Shown in pieces: positions 12,901 through 24,940 of a stretch of DNA of 64,000 nucleotides. A program made the translations under genes and the position numbers. Below the pieces are notes generated by a model. That model ran no database searches and was not told where the DNA came from. It worked only from the letters and a program-made list of their open reading frames with translations. How positions within the stretch are numbered: position 1 is the stretch's first letter; every line of letters starts with the position of its first letter. Origin of the DNA: Punctularia strigosozonata HHB-11173 SS5 (lineage: Eukaryota > Basidiomycota > Agaricomycetes > Corticiales > Punctulariaceae); NCBI RefSeq assembly GCF_000264995.1, contig NW_006767435.1, positions 1,331,249 through 1,395,248 on the forward strand. Direction: 5' to 3'.

Positions 12901-13871
12901 CAGGTGTTCGTAAACCATAGCTGGGGGATAACGTGCAGCGTTGCGGGTTCTGGGCCGCGATTGTATGTTGTGATGCGAATATATATACTGTCTGGATCCT
13001 CTTCATCTTTGGCGTACTGAAAATAGGCGTTAGCATGTCCTGCGTCATGTGACAGCGTTTACCTACCTCGACAAACACGTCCCAGTACCTGTCTTCGTCA
13101 AACAGGCCCGTGTCCATGATCTCGTATTCGGTCACCTCGCGGCTGCGGTTCTGGTTTTCCTTGATAAGCTCCTCATACGGATACGCCTTTTGAGGGTATT
13201 TGTACAGGAACTTCATATACGAGTGCGTCGGCGTTGAGTCCAGGTAGTAGTACAATTCCTTGACGTCCTCGCCGTGGTTACCCTGGTGGCCGGTGACACC
13301 GAACAGACGCTCCTTGAGGATGGGATCCTGACCGTTCCAGAGGGCCAGCGCGAAGCATATACGCTGATGGTTGTCGGAGATGCCGGCGATACCATCTTCG
13401 CCCCAGCGATATGCGCGCGAGCGAGCGTGCTCGTGCGGGAAGTGCGACCAGGCGTCGCCGTTTTCGGAATAGTCCTCCCGCACCGTTGCCTGTACGTGCA
13501 TGAAACATCGGAGTATATGCGCATCGATCTTCACTTACCCACTGCCGCTCGCTGAGATACGGACCCCAGCGCTTCCAGTGCTTTTTCCTGGCATCGTCTT
13601 GATCAAGTCGATACCGTTCGGCGCCATCGTACTTGGTCCCGAGCTTCTCGAGCAGACGTTCACGATAAGGGCGGCCATCACGCTCGTCCTGCACTGTCGG
13701 CGCCGGCGGTTTCGATACCTTGGGCGGCGTTGGGCTGGAGGTGATCACAGCGGGCTTCGGGATCTGGATGGTAAGCGATGGATCTGAGCCGGCGCGAGCC
13801 GTCCCGTCGCCGCCGTTGCTCGCGGCGGTCTTGCCAAACAGCCTGTCTTTCATTTTCTGCGCTTTCGACAT
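9914..13871 (-). CDS. GH63-like (alpha/alpha six-hairpin) glycosidase, cytosolic type
   Basis: The protein is about 900 aa. It starts [20 protein letters not shown] with no signal peptide and continues with [40 protein letters not shown] and [20 protein letters not shown]. Next is the catalytic-type region [57 protein letters not shown] and [15 protein letters not shown]. Downstream exons give [20 protein letters not shown]-like and [20 protein letters not shown] sequence. These fit the (alpha/alpha)6 barrel of glycoside hydrolase family 63 relatives (bacterial YgjK-like), distinct from ER glucosidase I. Final exons run [18 protein letters not shown] then [19 protein letters not shown], with a stop at 9914-9916. 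Many short introns were joined by eye. The substrate is unknown. Confidence 0.82.
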
Positions 13872-14500
13872 GGCGGGCAACAGAGAGCGATAAGACGGTG
13901 AGGGCGGGGAAAGAGAAGGAGGAATGGAGAAGAAACTCGAACGCGACGCGCGGGGAAGTTGGGACGCGTGAAGGTGAACCCGACGTCATCAATCTGGAAA
14001 CATATGATGGCACCGCCGGGTCTCGCGCCGGACAGGCATTTTCTCAGGCGAAGGTCAGAGATCTGGCGCGAGGGAAACTGCACGGAGCGATTCCAGCAGA
14101 TAGGAGAGTGGGACTGGGCTGAAGTTTTGGTGAAGCGCTCAGATGGTAGTGTGGACCGTGTCTAAAGCGTATCTGGAGCTTGCGTGGCAGCTTCGAGTCC
14201 CACAGCAAAGGAGGGCATTGAGTTACCGGTATGATGCTAAGGAACACGGTCATCGGTGGCAGCTAGGCGTTAGAACGCGACGATTGAGATAGCAAATGCA
14301 AGCTGCAGGGCTGCTGTAGGAAATGCAGGAATATGCTTCGCATCTGCATGCTCGACTTCATTCGAGCCAACTTGAACGTACCCGGGCAAGGAAACCCGAA
14401 ATAATTGGCACCGCCACTGCGCTGACCTTCCCACGGCCGGACTCCCTCCTCCAGGGACTCCTACCACCCCCGCCCTCGTCCGCGATCTGAATCTGGACCC
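13872..14500. promoter_or_regulatory. Divergent intergenic region between the GH63-like gene and RAP1-like gene
   Basis: About 630 bp lies between the two divergent ATGs and should hold both promoters. I could not pick out a confident TATA box. The strip includes CCCAC/CACC-rich pyrimidine stretches just upstream of 14501 (14450-14500), typical of basidiomycete core promoters or 5' UTRs. Confidence 0.4.
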
Positions 14501-17418
14501 ATGGCACCTCCACGCGTCCGTCGCGCCCACCGCGCCCAACCGGCACCCGATGAACAGTCCACGGAGCAACAACAACACAGTAGCAACAATGATGCCGACG
14601 AGGGCGAGACGATCTTCGTCGACCTCATCATGGGCACCCCGCTCTCGATGTTCGTTGAGAAAGACGTTCCCGATCGGGAGGCTATCGTCGAGTTGATCAA
14701 CGTACGCACTTGCGCCAACTGTTCCTCAATGGACATCACGTTGATCGTGCTCGATGTTGACAGAATCATGGAGGCATCGTGGCGCCCGGCTACAGCGGCG
14801 TGTCGTATATCCTCGGTATGTCCGGTCCTTTGAAGGACACGAACATTTACCCGATATGATATGTCACCTGTAGTCGACCCTCAGCAAGAATCTGGTCAAA
14901 ATCTGTACCGACAATACGTCGGGAAGAAGGGCAAGGTTGTCCTCGATGCTCGTTGGATCCAGGAATGCGTCAAAGCAGGCGCCCTGCAAACATTCCAGCA
15001 CAACTGGGCGGGCTGCAAAGTGACTGGAACAGAAACGTACGTGCAGAGGTCAGTCAGAAACCGAGTTGCCATTGACGATATTTCCTAGCGTCGTTCCTCG
15101 GCCTACTCAACCTGTACCCGCTCCAGCCTCGATCCAGCCCGGTCCAACTACCTCGCCCTCTAACAGCTCCGAGGCCATACCACAAGCGATTCCTCCGTTG
15201 CAAACACAAACGGTTCCCGGTCCATCTCAGACCCAACCTCGTCGGCGGCGTACTGCGCAACGTCAACAACAAGCACAACCGACGCAAATCCAGCCAGCCG
15301 CGCCCATCCCCCAATCTCAAGCCCCACCACAACCACAACATCACCCGGTCCAGCCCGTACCCGGTCCCTCCATTCCGAACGTCGACCCTCAGCTCCAGCT
15401 CCCACAAGCACCTCCCCCTCACCAACCCCAGCCTCAGCCCCAGCCACATGTCGCCCACCACGCCCCTCCGCATCACATGCAAATCCCAGCCCCTCCTCCT
15501 CCGCACACCTTCTACCCTCAACTGTTCGTACCCCCTCCTGTCCCACATCAAGATCCCGCGGTGCCCACAGCGCAACACACCCACCCCTGGCATGGACACG
15601 TTGCCCCACACCAGATGCACCACCACCCCGGCCCGCACATGATGCCTGCCCGCCCTCCGGAATGGGGCGCATACCACCCTCAAGCCCAACCCCCTCCGCA
15701 AAACGCGAACCCTACTATGGTGGCACCTAGCCCGTACGACTACAGATACACCGATGACCGTACAGCCACTGGTGCACCCGCTCCATGGGTTAATGGGCCG
15801 AACGATTACTACGAAGAACCCGTAAGGACACCCCTTCCATCCGTGGCTCACACTCCATGGCATTATTATGCGTATACTCACAAAATCGATGACAGTACCA
15901 CACCGCCTACCAAACTCAGGATCCGTACATGGAAGAACCTGCCCCCGACCCAGCTGCAGAAGCTGCAGCTCAACCCGAACAGCCTGATGTAGGAGTAGGA
16001 CCCTCCTCAGAGCCTACCGACAAACCTCGCGGGCGGAAACGGGCACGCACACAGGTTCGCTCTCTATTGATGCAGCATATGCAGCGCCGACTCTTTTCAT
16101 GTAGCCCGCCCCTGCACCTCCACCTACCGCGCTCGTGGCGAACCGGCGCAACCCGCCGCAGCGCTCGCCGACGCCTCCGACGCGTGTCATCAAGAGCACT
16201 TACGGCGGCAACCTCTTCACCTCCGATGACGTGCTCTACCTCAAAAAGTACATCGACTACTGCCAGGAACAAGGCCTCGTCCTCTCCCTGCGCGAGATTT
16301 GCGAACGTGTCGCGGTCAAGGCGCCTCACCACACGTACGTCCTCAGCCCTTCCTCGCGACGATTGCGCCCTCGTCCGAGGCTGAGTCGGATACACATTTA
16401 GGTTTTACTCATGGAGAAGGTATTGCAACAAGCACCAAATCCGGCTCGGCGGGTATGCCATGGACAACACTCGTGCTCAAGACGGCACGGCCCCCGACGG
16501 CGGAGACGAAGATATGATGCAAGACGGCGCCGACATGGACATGGACGAAGCGCCGTTTGGACCTGGGCCTTCCGCCCCCACCGCTGGTCCCTCTTCGTCC
16601 GTCCCTCGCCACGGTATGCCGATGGACATGGATCAGGACACGGACGGGCCCAGTGCCGCGATCGACTTCGGGGTGGGCATACCGACACTTGGTCATGGCA
16701 TGACGCAGGGGGGCAGAGCGGGACCGGGAGGGCCTCAGAGGGACCGATCGCCAACGCCGCCCAAGGCGCTGTTCCGGAGCACGACGGGGAAGGGCGTCGC
16801 GTTCACCGAAGAGGACACGCAGTTCCTGGTCAGGTTTTACGAGTATCGGCAGTGAGTTTAAGTCTCCAATCTCGACGCTTGGGATTCCGTGCTGACTTCG
16901 ATGGGCGTGGCAGGTCACAAGGACGGATGGATATGGTCGCCTTTTGGCGAGATGTTGCCACGAAGGTACGAGATCCTGGGTGACTTACGATCGCGATTGG
17001 ACTGAGCTTGGCGCATCGTGTCGTAGGCTCCTCATCATTCCCGAGCGTCGTGGATGAAGTTCTGGCGAAGGCATAAGCACGAATTCTTCCGCTCGGCGGA
17101 AGACGCCCCGCTGCCTCAGGCGCCGGAGAAGAAGATGCGGTATAGCCATGCCGACGACGTCTTGCTCGCCAAGTTCTTCTTCCACCGGCCCGAGGGCACG
17201 AGCGATAAGATATTCCAGAACTTTGCGCGAGAGGTGCGAGCTCTTCACTCTTCTGTGCAAATCCATATGTTGAGGTCTCACTCGTTTTATAGCATCCTCA
17301 TCATCCATGGAAAGGATGGCAGGAACATCATCGCATACACAAGGCCACCATCGATCATTATATCCAGAAGCTCCAGAAGGGAGAGAATATCGATGAGGAA
17401 GCCCCACCACCGAAATGA
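14501..17418 (+). CDS. RAP1: Rap1-type telomere/transcription protein: BRCT plus three Myb-like modules
   Basis: Rap1 proteins bind telomeric DNA or telomeric partners and regulate transcription. Exons 14501-14701, 14764-14815 and 14874 to about 15043 form a BRCT domain (residues about 25-140: IFVDLIMGTPLSMFVEKDVP, HGGIVAPGYSGVSYIL, GKVVLDARWIQECVKAGALQ). A roughly 250-residue Gln/Pro/His-rich linker follows. Three related modules come next. Module 1 runs GNLFTSDDVLYLKKYIDYCQ to APHHTFYSWRRYCNKHQI. Module 2 runs VAFTEEDTQFLVRFYEYRQ to APHHSRASWMKFWRRHKHEF. Module 3 runs MRYSHADDVLLAKFFFH to HPHHPWKGWQEHHRIHK. The (A/H)PHH...SW...H junction repeats, and each falls at an intron boundary. The stop is at 17416-17418. 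The symbol is given by architecture; function was not tested. Confidence 0.75.
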
Positions 17419-17666
17419 TGTGTTGCACCTCATTGTATTTTTTGGCGTTGTACACACGCTCGTGCAACTTGGGCTTGCGCTTTCTGACCGTTCATCGACC
17501 TCGCGAGGCTCACAATCATGAGGGCGTCGTCAGATGTCACGGACGTCAACCTTACAAACAGGTGTCAAGGTGGACGCGGAGGGGCTGGAACAAGTTTCTG
17601 GGTGTGGTTGCTCACTCTACAGTCTAACCTCCTCTCGTACAGCGTCTGAGCATAAGCACCTGCAAG

Positions 17667-18855
17667 ATGGAACCCGTTGACGACTTCGGCACCAATCGAC
17701 ATTCCCCGCATCGACCCAAACTTGGCAGACCGGGGGGGCCGTCTCGCTACCCAGATCTGTGCTTCGCGGATGGCAACGTCGCTGTCGTTGCTGGCGCCCA
17801 GTATTTTCTCGTTCATTCTGGTGTACTCTGTCGACACTCGGAGGTTCTAAGCTCGACGATCAAGGAAATCAGGGATCGAACCCCACCCACCACCGAAGAA
17901 TACCCCGTTGTGCAATGCGACGACAGCGGAGATGATATGGCTTACTTCCTTGCCGCCATCTACGATGGAGTGTGAGACGCGGAAAGAGCTGATACAAGGC
18001 ACAGCTAACCTCGTAGTCGTAGATCGGATATACGATGCGACGCTCACGATTTCGCGCGCGCCGCAGGCGTACTGAGGCTGTCGACCAAATATGACGTGAA
18101 GCACCTCCGGTCGGCTGTGCTCGCCGGGTTCGCGCGATCCTGGCCGAAGACCTTGGAGGAGTGGGAGACGAGGGAGATCGAGGCGACCAATCCGTCGGGG
18201 CTGTATGCGCCGTGCATATCGCTCCCGTACCCGATGTACTCTGCATCCTTCCTTCATGAAATCCGTCGCTGATGCTTCGTCCAGTCTCGTCATCAACCTC
18301 GCGCGGGAGGTCGGTGCGCCTGGCCTCCTCCCGTCGGCGTTCTACGACCTCTGCCGCTACCTCCCCAGCGAAGCTGCGTCGGGATACAAAGCGAACGATT
18401 CCAAACATCACCGTCTCGCGCAAGAGGACCTTCTCCGCATGCTGCAAGGCCGCGAACACGCCGCCCGCTTCCTCTCTACCTTCATCGTCAACGAGCTCGA
18501 GGGTCGCCAAGCGTCGGAAGAGTGCCTGAATCGGTTGTTGCTTTCAGCAGAGGGCGCGATAGTGAGACGCTCGGAGTGCACCATGGCGTTCGAAACGGTG
18601 ACGTTCGAGCTCGTGCGGGACGTGAACGGGCTGGTGTGCAACCGCAACTCAGACGTGCTTTACGCGATCGGGCATAGTTTGATGTTGCAGACGAGAGACG
18701 TGAAGACGGGACATCCTTTGCAACCTCTTCCGCGCACGTGTGAGCCGTGCAGAATGGTGTATGCAGGAGTTGTCGACGATGCGAGAAGGGAATTGTGGAG
18801 TCTGCTGCCAACGTGGTTCGGGGTGGAGGTGGAGGATTGGCCTACGCGACCATGA
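17667..18855 (+). CDS. BTB/POZ domain protein
   Basis: Exon 1 (17667-17971) encodes the start of a BTB fold: YPDLCFADGNVAVVAGAQYF, LVHSGVLCRHSEVLSSTI, then the substrate-like YPVVQCDDSGDDMAYFLAAI. After a short intron come FARAAGVLRLSTKYDVKHLR and AVLAGFARSWPKTLEEWE. A second intron near 18240-18290 joins to VINLAREVGAPGLLPSAFYD. The C-terminal half (EDLLRMLQGREHAARFLSTF, TCEPCRMVYAGVVDDARREL) includes CX2C-type cysteines. This is the usual layout of the large BTB family expanded in Agaricomycetes, probably Cul3-adaptor or protein-interaction roles, though individual functions are unknown. It follows RAP1 by 248 bp on the same strand. Confidence 0.82.
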
Positions 18856-19078
18856 GCATCCGCGATAGGCGATACATATACCGGCGTAGAGCTTTGGAAA
18901 ATAGCGGATCAATGACTTGTTCCCTCTGGTACCGTGGTCATCGTTGTACCGTACTACGTAGAGAATTGTTCGGTCCGGAACAGGGGAAGATGGACGCGTC
19001 GGCTATTTCCCTGAGCGTGAAATAATTATAATGTGGGAGTGTCATGAGCGCGACCACGCTCGCCGCTTCGGCCTTGAC

Positions 19079-20708
19079 ATGGCTTCTCTATCCCATTATG
19101 TTGTCGCTGTACATGGTGGAGCAGGTTTTCATGACCCGAAACATGACAAAGTCATCAAGGAGAATATGAAGGCGTAGGTTGCCCTTTGTGTCCTTTGACA
19201 CTGAAGCTAACCTCGGCGGTTCCTTGGTCAGCGCATGTTCCCGTGGCATCGACCTTCTGTCTAACGGATCCCAAGTAATTGACGCAGTCGAAGGCTCCAT
19301 ATCCATGTTAGAAGATACGGAATGTTTCAACGCAGGTAACTCCCGCGTATCCCAATCACCAATGCGTACAAAGTACTGACACTGCACAGGATACGGTTCG
19401 AACCTAACATGGGATGGCGGAGTGGAATGCGACGCATCTCTTATGGAAGGCACAACATGTGCCTTTGGAGCCGTTGGTGCCGTCTCTGGTCGGTAGATTT
19501 ACTCCATGACAGCACCGTCACCGACAACACCCAAGGCATCAAGAACCCGATAACTGCCGCCCGTCGAGTGTTGGAACATTCGGGCGTGCAAGATAGACTT
19601 GGTCGAATTCCGCCACTGTACGCGCTTTCCTATATATCAAGATCGGCTCCCCTCAGATTCAAAAGTTTGCTAGTGTCCGCAGGTGCACATAACTACGCTG
19701 CTTCCCGCGGCTGTCTGGTGATCCCTCCGAACGAGTTGGTGTCAACGCGTGCGCAAGAAGAATGGAAGTATTGGAAAATTCTGGCTCAATCAAACGATAC
19801 TGGAGACCCGATTCACGGCGGCGCTGGCCCATCTCGTCCCAGTGGACTTGATCTCCGCCAGGACACCGTTGGCGCGGTGGCGCTCTCGGAGAAAGGTGTT
19901 GCGGCGGGGGTTTCAAGGTGAATGATTCCTGCTCATCCCAAGGTCCCCATGTATCGATGCCTCCGGTACAGCGGCGGACTTCTCCTCAAGATGCCCGGGC
20001 GCATAGGCGAGGTTAGTTGCTATAACATGCGTCGCAGGAAAAGAACGTTGCTTATCAATGGCATGTTGACAGGCGGCTGTCTTCGGCGCTGGCTGCTGGG
20101 CAAGCCAATCCGATGATGGTGATGTCGTCGTTGCTTCCAGCGTATCCGGCATGTGTGTTCTGTGTGTTTCCATCGGCACTCGACTGACCGCATGAGCTCG
20201 TAGGCGCAGGGGAGCGAATCATACGGGCATCTGTTGCTCGAACCATATGCGAGAAATATCTGTTGGAGAATGAACCAGACGTCCATACAATATTGCAAGA
20301 CGTGCTTGTTGAACCCGCGCATGGTACGCGTGAGGCATCACTGTTGCGCGTCATATCTCACCTGTTGTCTTTCCATAGAAACCCAATTCGGAAGCTGGGA
20401 CGTGGGCGTGATAGTGATCACCAAAGACAGAGAGGAAAGCACTCGTGAGCTGCCTTTTTACTTTTAACGCTCATTGGTGACGCTTGAATCCGTAGCACAT
20501 TTATGGTGTGCATTTACCACTCAGAGTATGGCGATAGCATATGCTTCGAGGCTCAATTCACGACCGAGAGTGAGTCATTTCGCCCCCTGCTATGACTACG
20601 CTGATCGGGTGCCATATGCAGACACGAGTTTTACGCCGGCCCGTATACGCGGGTCGCAGTGGGACTCGCTCGGTAACCATTGAAAGCTTACCGTTAGGTG
20701 CTGCTTGA
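19079..20708 (+). CDS. Taspase1-like threonine endopeptidase (Ntn-hydrolase, asparaginase-2 family)
   Basis: Joined exons read MASLSHYVVAVHGGAGFHDP, ACSRGIDLLSNGSQVIDAVE, YGSNLTWDGGVECDASLMEG, TTCAFGAVGAVSGIKNPITA, then QDTVGAVALSEKGVAAGVS, AAVFGAGCWASQSDDGDVVV, ICEKYLLENEPDVHTILQDV, GSWDVGVIVITKD, LWCAFTTQSMAIAYASRL and VLRRPVYAGRSGTRSV, with a stop at 20706-20708. The Asp-Thr of DTVGAV is the autocleavage site, and that Thr is the expected N-terminal nucleophile. Sequence order fits taspase better than plain L-asparaginase (long beta-subunit, AAVFGAGCWA). Whether it cleaves a defined fungal substrate is unknown. The stretch between DTG and DTVGAV is a Gly/Ser-rich linker, as in the family. 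Confidence 0.85.
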
Positions 20709-20972
20709 ACTCCTACTTCATCGGTCTTAGCTAATGATCGCGAGACGCATTGTCACACTCTCGTCGACTGCTGTAATCGTAATGACCTCTGCCCTTGCGT
20801 GCCGAGTAAGACTAACCACGTGGCCCAGATCTGAGATGGAGGAAATGCACCGCCACCTCTAGACAGAGCTTCTATGAGCACAGCCGCTTTGCTTGCACCA
20901 CGTCACCACCTCCGCGCTCAATATTCTTGCTTTGCTCTTGCCTCTGTCACTGCTGCCGCGCTGTCTTGTGGA

Positions 20973-22632
20973 ATGGCGGAAACGGACTACGACTTAATAT
21001 CATCGTACGCTGGACTTTTGAGTCTTGCTGTGACATCGATTGTGGCTGGCTCGTATGGTTCTATTCCTGTGAGTCCTGGTCCGCCAGAGGTTCGCTCAAC
21101 GCTAGCTTCAAGGTGAACGGTCCATGACGGGGTAGGCTTCAAAGCACAAGAAAGAAGGTGTCACGGGCGGAACGGAAGATGACGACGACGACGAAGATAT
21201 CACTGATCGTCTTTCGTCGGAAGACGCCTGGCTGTTTCCTGTGGTCCGTGCATGTCCAGCAGTGTGCCACTTAAGGACCACATTAACGTTCAGTAGTTCG
21301 GATCCATCACGCTTTTTGGAATGTACCTTGTAGTGAAGTACCTTGGAAAGGAATGGATCAACTGGTTCCTCGGCTGGTACTTTGCGATCACTGGGGTGGC
21401 TAGCGTGTGGAAAGTGAGCAGGCGCTTTCATATCCATGGAACCCGCTCATTCGTCTCTTCAAGTCATCGATTGCGCTTTATCGATGGACAATAGGCGAAG
21501 AGCGCTGGAAGAAGTACGACAGGGTTCGTTTCCTTACGACAAAGGGTGGCAAAGGTGCGCGGTCAATACACATATCATTGGCCCGTCCTCGGCTGAGCAC
21601 CCCATCCTTGTTCCAGAACTCCTATCGATATCTTTCCGCACACCTTCTTTTGTGCTGCTTCCACTCAGCGCCATCCCGTCGGTTCTATACTCCTTCCCCG
21701 AACTAGTACCCTCCCTTCTGGCCGCCGTCCACGCGCTGGCACCCACGGTTTTCCCTGACCTTTCAGAACAATTCTCCTCGACGAAGGATGCAAAGCGCTC
21801 CGCACTTCTGACGGACATCCTTGCGCTCTCTTTCTCCCACAATGCTCTTAGCCTGCTCAAGATTGACTCCTTCAAGACGGGCACGATCCTTCTTTCCGGC
21901 CTGTTCCTATATGACATTTGGTGGGTGTTCGGGACGGAAGTGGTGCGCGCTATATCAGAATCTGTATATTGCTTTCTCATTGACCTGCTGCGCAGATGGT
22001 GAAAGTTGCCACGAACCTCGACGTCCCCATTAAGCTTCTTTGGCCCAAGAGCCTGGTGTTCTCCACAGAACGCGGCTTCACCATGCTCGGCCTCGGCGAC
22101 ATCGTCATCCCGGGCACATTCATCGCGCTGGCACTGCGATATGACCACCACCGAGCTTCTCTCTCACAGGCTCAAAGCGGCGGTAAGCAGGTTTCCTGAT
22201 ATGCGTCCTATCACAGTGCGAAATGAACCTCGTTCAACCTGACCGATAGGTGGATACCCTAAGCCGTACTTCAATGCGGCGTTGCTTGCTTATGTCCTCG
22301 GGCTGGGCACGACGATGACGGTGATGCATGTGTTCCGCGCTGCGCAGCCGGCGCTACTATATCTCAGGTACGTTATACACCTCCTAGCAGCCACTGCGTG
22401 GTGGGCGTGGGCCATGACACGGCCTTCCGCGCGGGGGGTGGCCTTGTCGTAATGGTGCATAGTCCCACGACTCACGTCCTTCTTCTCCAGCCCGGCGTGC
22501 ATCCTTTCGTTTTTCATAACCGCGTTCCGCACGTGTCAATTAAAAGAAGCATGGGCGTGGCATGACGAAGCACCGAAACCCGAGAAAGAGGGAGACTTGA
22601 CCAAGGAACAGGTGGAGAAGAAGGACCAATAA
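20973..22632 (+). CDS. Signal peptide peptidase (intramembrane aspartyl protease)
   Basis: SPP is a polytopic ER protease that cleaves residual signal peptides and tail-anchored substrates. The ATG at 20973 gives MAETDYDLISSYAGLLSLAV, the first membrane segment. An in-frame upstream ATG at 20874 also exists. Exons then give a poly-Asp luminal segment, GMYLVVKYLGKEWINWFLGW (TM), LLSGLFLYDIWWVFGTEV with the first catalytic Asp in YD, VPIKLLWPK, GFTMLGLGDIVIPGTFIALA with the second catalytic Asp in GLGD, and the PAL motif (AAQPALLYL). The C-terminus is Lys/Glu-rich (EKEGDLTKEQVEKKDQ), with a stop at 22630-22632. All three SPP signatures are present, so it looks functional. It is convergent with the next gene, 132 bp away. 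Confidence 0.9.
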
Positions 22633-22764
22633 TCGATGTTGCGAGTGAGTGGACGCCCGCCATCAAGGTCGTCCGACACTGATGCTAACTCTTGCCGCTC
22701 GCCATTAGAACCTTAATCTTGACTGCAGTGCATAACGCCAATATCTATATCGCGTTACGCAATC

Positions 22765-24940
22765 CTATACCCGTGCAGCAAGTGACGCTTCGCTGGCCTC
22801 TCGAATGCGCCATGTCTGCACGTGGATAAAAACACCGCGCTTCTCAGTTCTCGTGGTCAAACGGAGAAGGAGACGTATCCGCACCAACTCATATGTGGCT
22901 AGCGCGTCCCGGTAGGAACTGAGAATGCCGTGCGCCGCAGCTCGGTCTTCCGCCGCGTCGATGAAAGCACTGATCTCGCTGTAAAAAGGGTCGTCCTGCG
23001 ATTCAAACCCAATGCGACGTCAGAACGAAGTCGTCATATGACGCCCTCGTGCCACTGACGTTCTGGAAGGTATGGATCTCTGTGGATGAGGGTCAGACCG
23101 CATTAAGCTTTTGGGCGTCGTGAAAGGGTGGCACGCGTCCTCGTACCTTCTGCTTCTACCCCGGGACGCCGTACGGAGAGCATGGGCGAGATGCCGTAAG
23201 GGTTCACCAGCTTCATCTGGTAACCGTCCGCATACACCTCGAATTCGGTGGAATACGTGTTTCCTGCACGATGTGGGCCCCATGACGTTCACATTACCTG
23301 CACTGTCCTGGAGGGTTGACCCTTACCATGCAGGGCGATGACGTGCGTCAGGCTGCCCACCGCGCCGCCCTGGTACTTCCACGTCGCGGAAGTCATGCGC
23401 GGCACCCGGTTCGCGGTAGGGATGGCGTCCTCGTCGAATTGTTTCACGGACAGATGCCCTGGCGGCTCGCTGTGCTCCACGGTACGCGCATAGACGGAGG
23501 GCAGCACTACCTCACCCCCGAAGTACCGCGACAGATCGCCTATCGCAAAAAAGAAACATCAGTGTTCTGCCCCTCTTCTCCGCCACGCGTGTCCAAGCGA
23601 CCACGATCAAAGGCTCATGGTGTACTTACAAAAATGGGTCGCCTGCTCCACGATGGCTGGATATGGGCAGGCCCACGTTAGTCCTAGTTCTGGGCAGCCC
23701 TGCGATGAGACGCCGCTATGCACTCACGTCCGCCCGATCGGGTTTTGTCCCACCATGCCTGTTCCGCGTTTCGAACCGCGGCGCAAGCACGAGTCGGAGC
23801 CACCACGCACCAATTTACGGGCCCACTCACTGAATATCGATTCGGGGGTGAGTTGGTCTCGGAGAAGGCTGGCGGTCGATGAAAGCGCCGGAAACTCACT
23901 AAGCCATCACGTATCTGGCGTTGGTGCCCATGACGGTGAGGCCGTTTTCGTCGATGATCGTCCTACGTTCCGTTGCTTAAACACCGGAGCGGTCGCAGCT
24001 GATGGGGCCTCGTGCACTCACTTCATCATCTGGACCGCTAAGGATCACACCATCGGGACGCGTCAGACCCCGCTTCTCGATCCGCAGCATGGGGGGAGGG
24101 GGGGTGAGGTATAGGCTTTTGACTTGCCTTTCAGGTAGCGCAGCATGTACCCCACTCCGACGAGCGTCCCGGCGGCCTCGAGGGCGGCTGCTACGCGGTG
24201 GCAGGCCGCTGGCTCGACGCTGCACACGGGCTTCTCGACGAAGAGGGGACAGCCGGGGAAGAGCTTGACCGCCTGCAGCTCGAGGTCTTGACCGGGAACA
24301 TCCGTGCCCCTCGCGAACGGCGGGACTCCGAGGATGATCAGGCTGGGAGGGGGGGTTTACGCAGCGGTCGAGCTCGGGCTCTAGCGGGCAGGAGGGGCAC
24401 GCACTTGGGAAGCTGATCGTCGGTGAGAGCGGCGCGAGCCTGCGTCAGGGAGTCGAATATCCCCGTGTCGCGGTAGTTGTCCGAGGCCGCGGAGGTCTGC
24501 TTCGTCTTCAGGGCGAGTTCGGCCCTCAGGACGTCCGGATCGACTATCGCGACGATGCGGAGCCGGTCACCCAGTTTCCTAGCCAGAGAGATAGATCAAG
24601 GTCAGGGTCGGGAGGTGGCCCGTGTCGCTCGGCGGGAGAGATGGCATCACTTCTCTAGACGTAAGGACTGTGTGCATGCGAAGAAACCGGTGGGATTCGG
24701 GTCAGATTACTCGGCGGGATGGGATCCAGTAGGATGATGCGCGGTGCCAAACTGGGCTGGGCGTGTAAGAGGAGGAGGGGGGACACGTACGTGGTTCCAC
24801 GGGCCTTCCACTGACCCTGCGGATCGGAGGAGTGCAAGAGAGATCCCGTTTAGCGAGCTGCAGGGCGGTCTGCGTAACATCTTACCAAAGTTGATCTCCC
24901 CCGCGCCGATCAGGATGACGTTGAAGCGAGAGGCGTTCAT
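22765..24940 (-). CDS. Gfo/Idh/MocA family NAD(P)-dependent oxidoreductase
   Basis: The start at 24940 gives NASRFNVILIGAGEINFG, a Rossmann GxGxxxxG-type nucleotide-binding loop. Later exons read LRIVAIVDPDVLRAELALKT, LIILGVPPFARGTDV, then the family EKP motif in PGCPLFVEKPVCSVEPAACH, and VGVGYMLRYLK. Further on are IIDENGLTVMGTNARYVMAY, SRYFGGEVVLPSVYARTVEH, RMTSATWKYQGGAVGSLTHV and the C-terminal DDPFYSEISAFIDAAEDRAA. A last intron joins YEL to TWRIREASEASLAARV, with a stop at 22765-22767. This matches Gfo/Idh/MocA dehydrogenases (alpha/beta C-terminal domain with GGAVGSLTH). The substrate, probably a sugar or related polyol, cannot be inferred. It has many small exons, so some junctions are approximate. 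Confidence 0.82.

Noticed and set aside
15054-15881. 275-aa minus-strand ORF
   Set aside because: Antisense to the Pro/Gln-rich linker exon of the Rap1-like gene; Trp/Arg/Gly-rich nonsense sequence.
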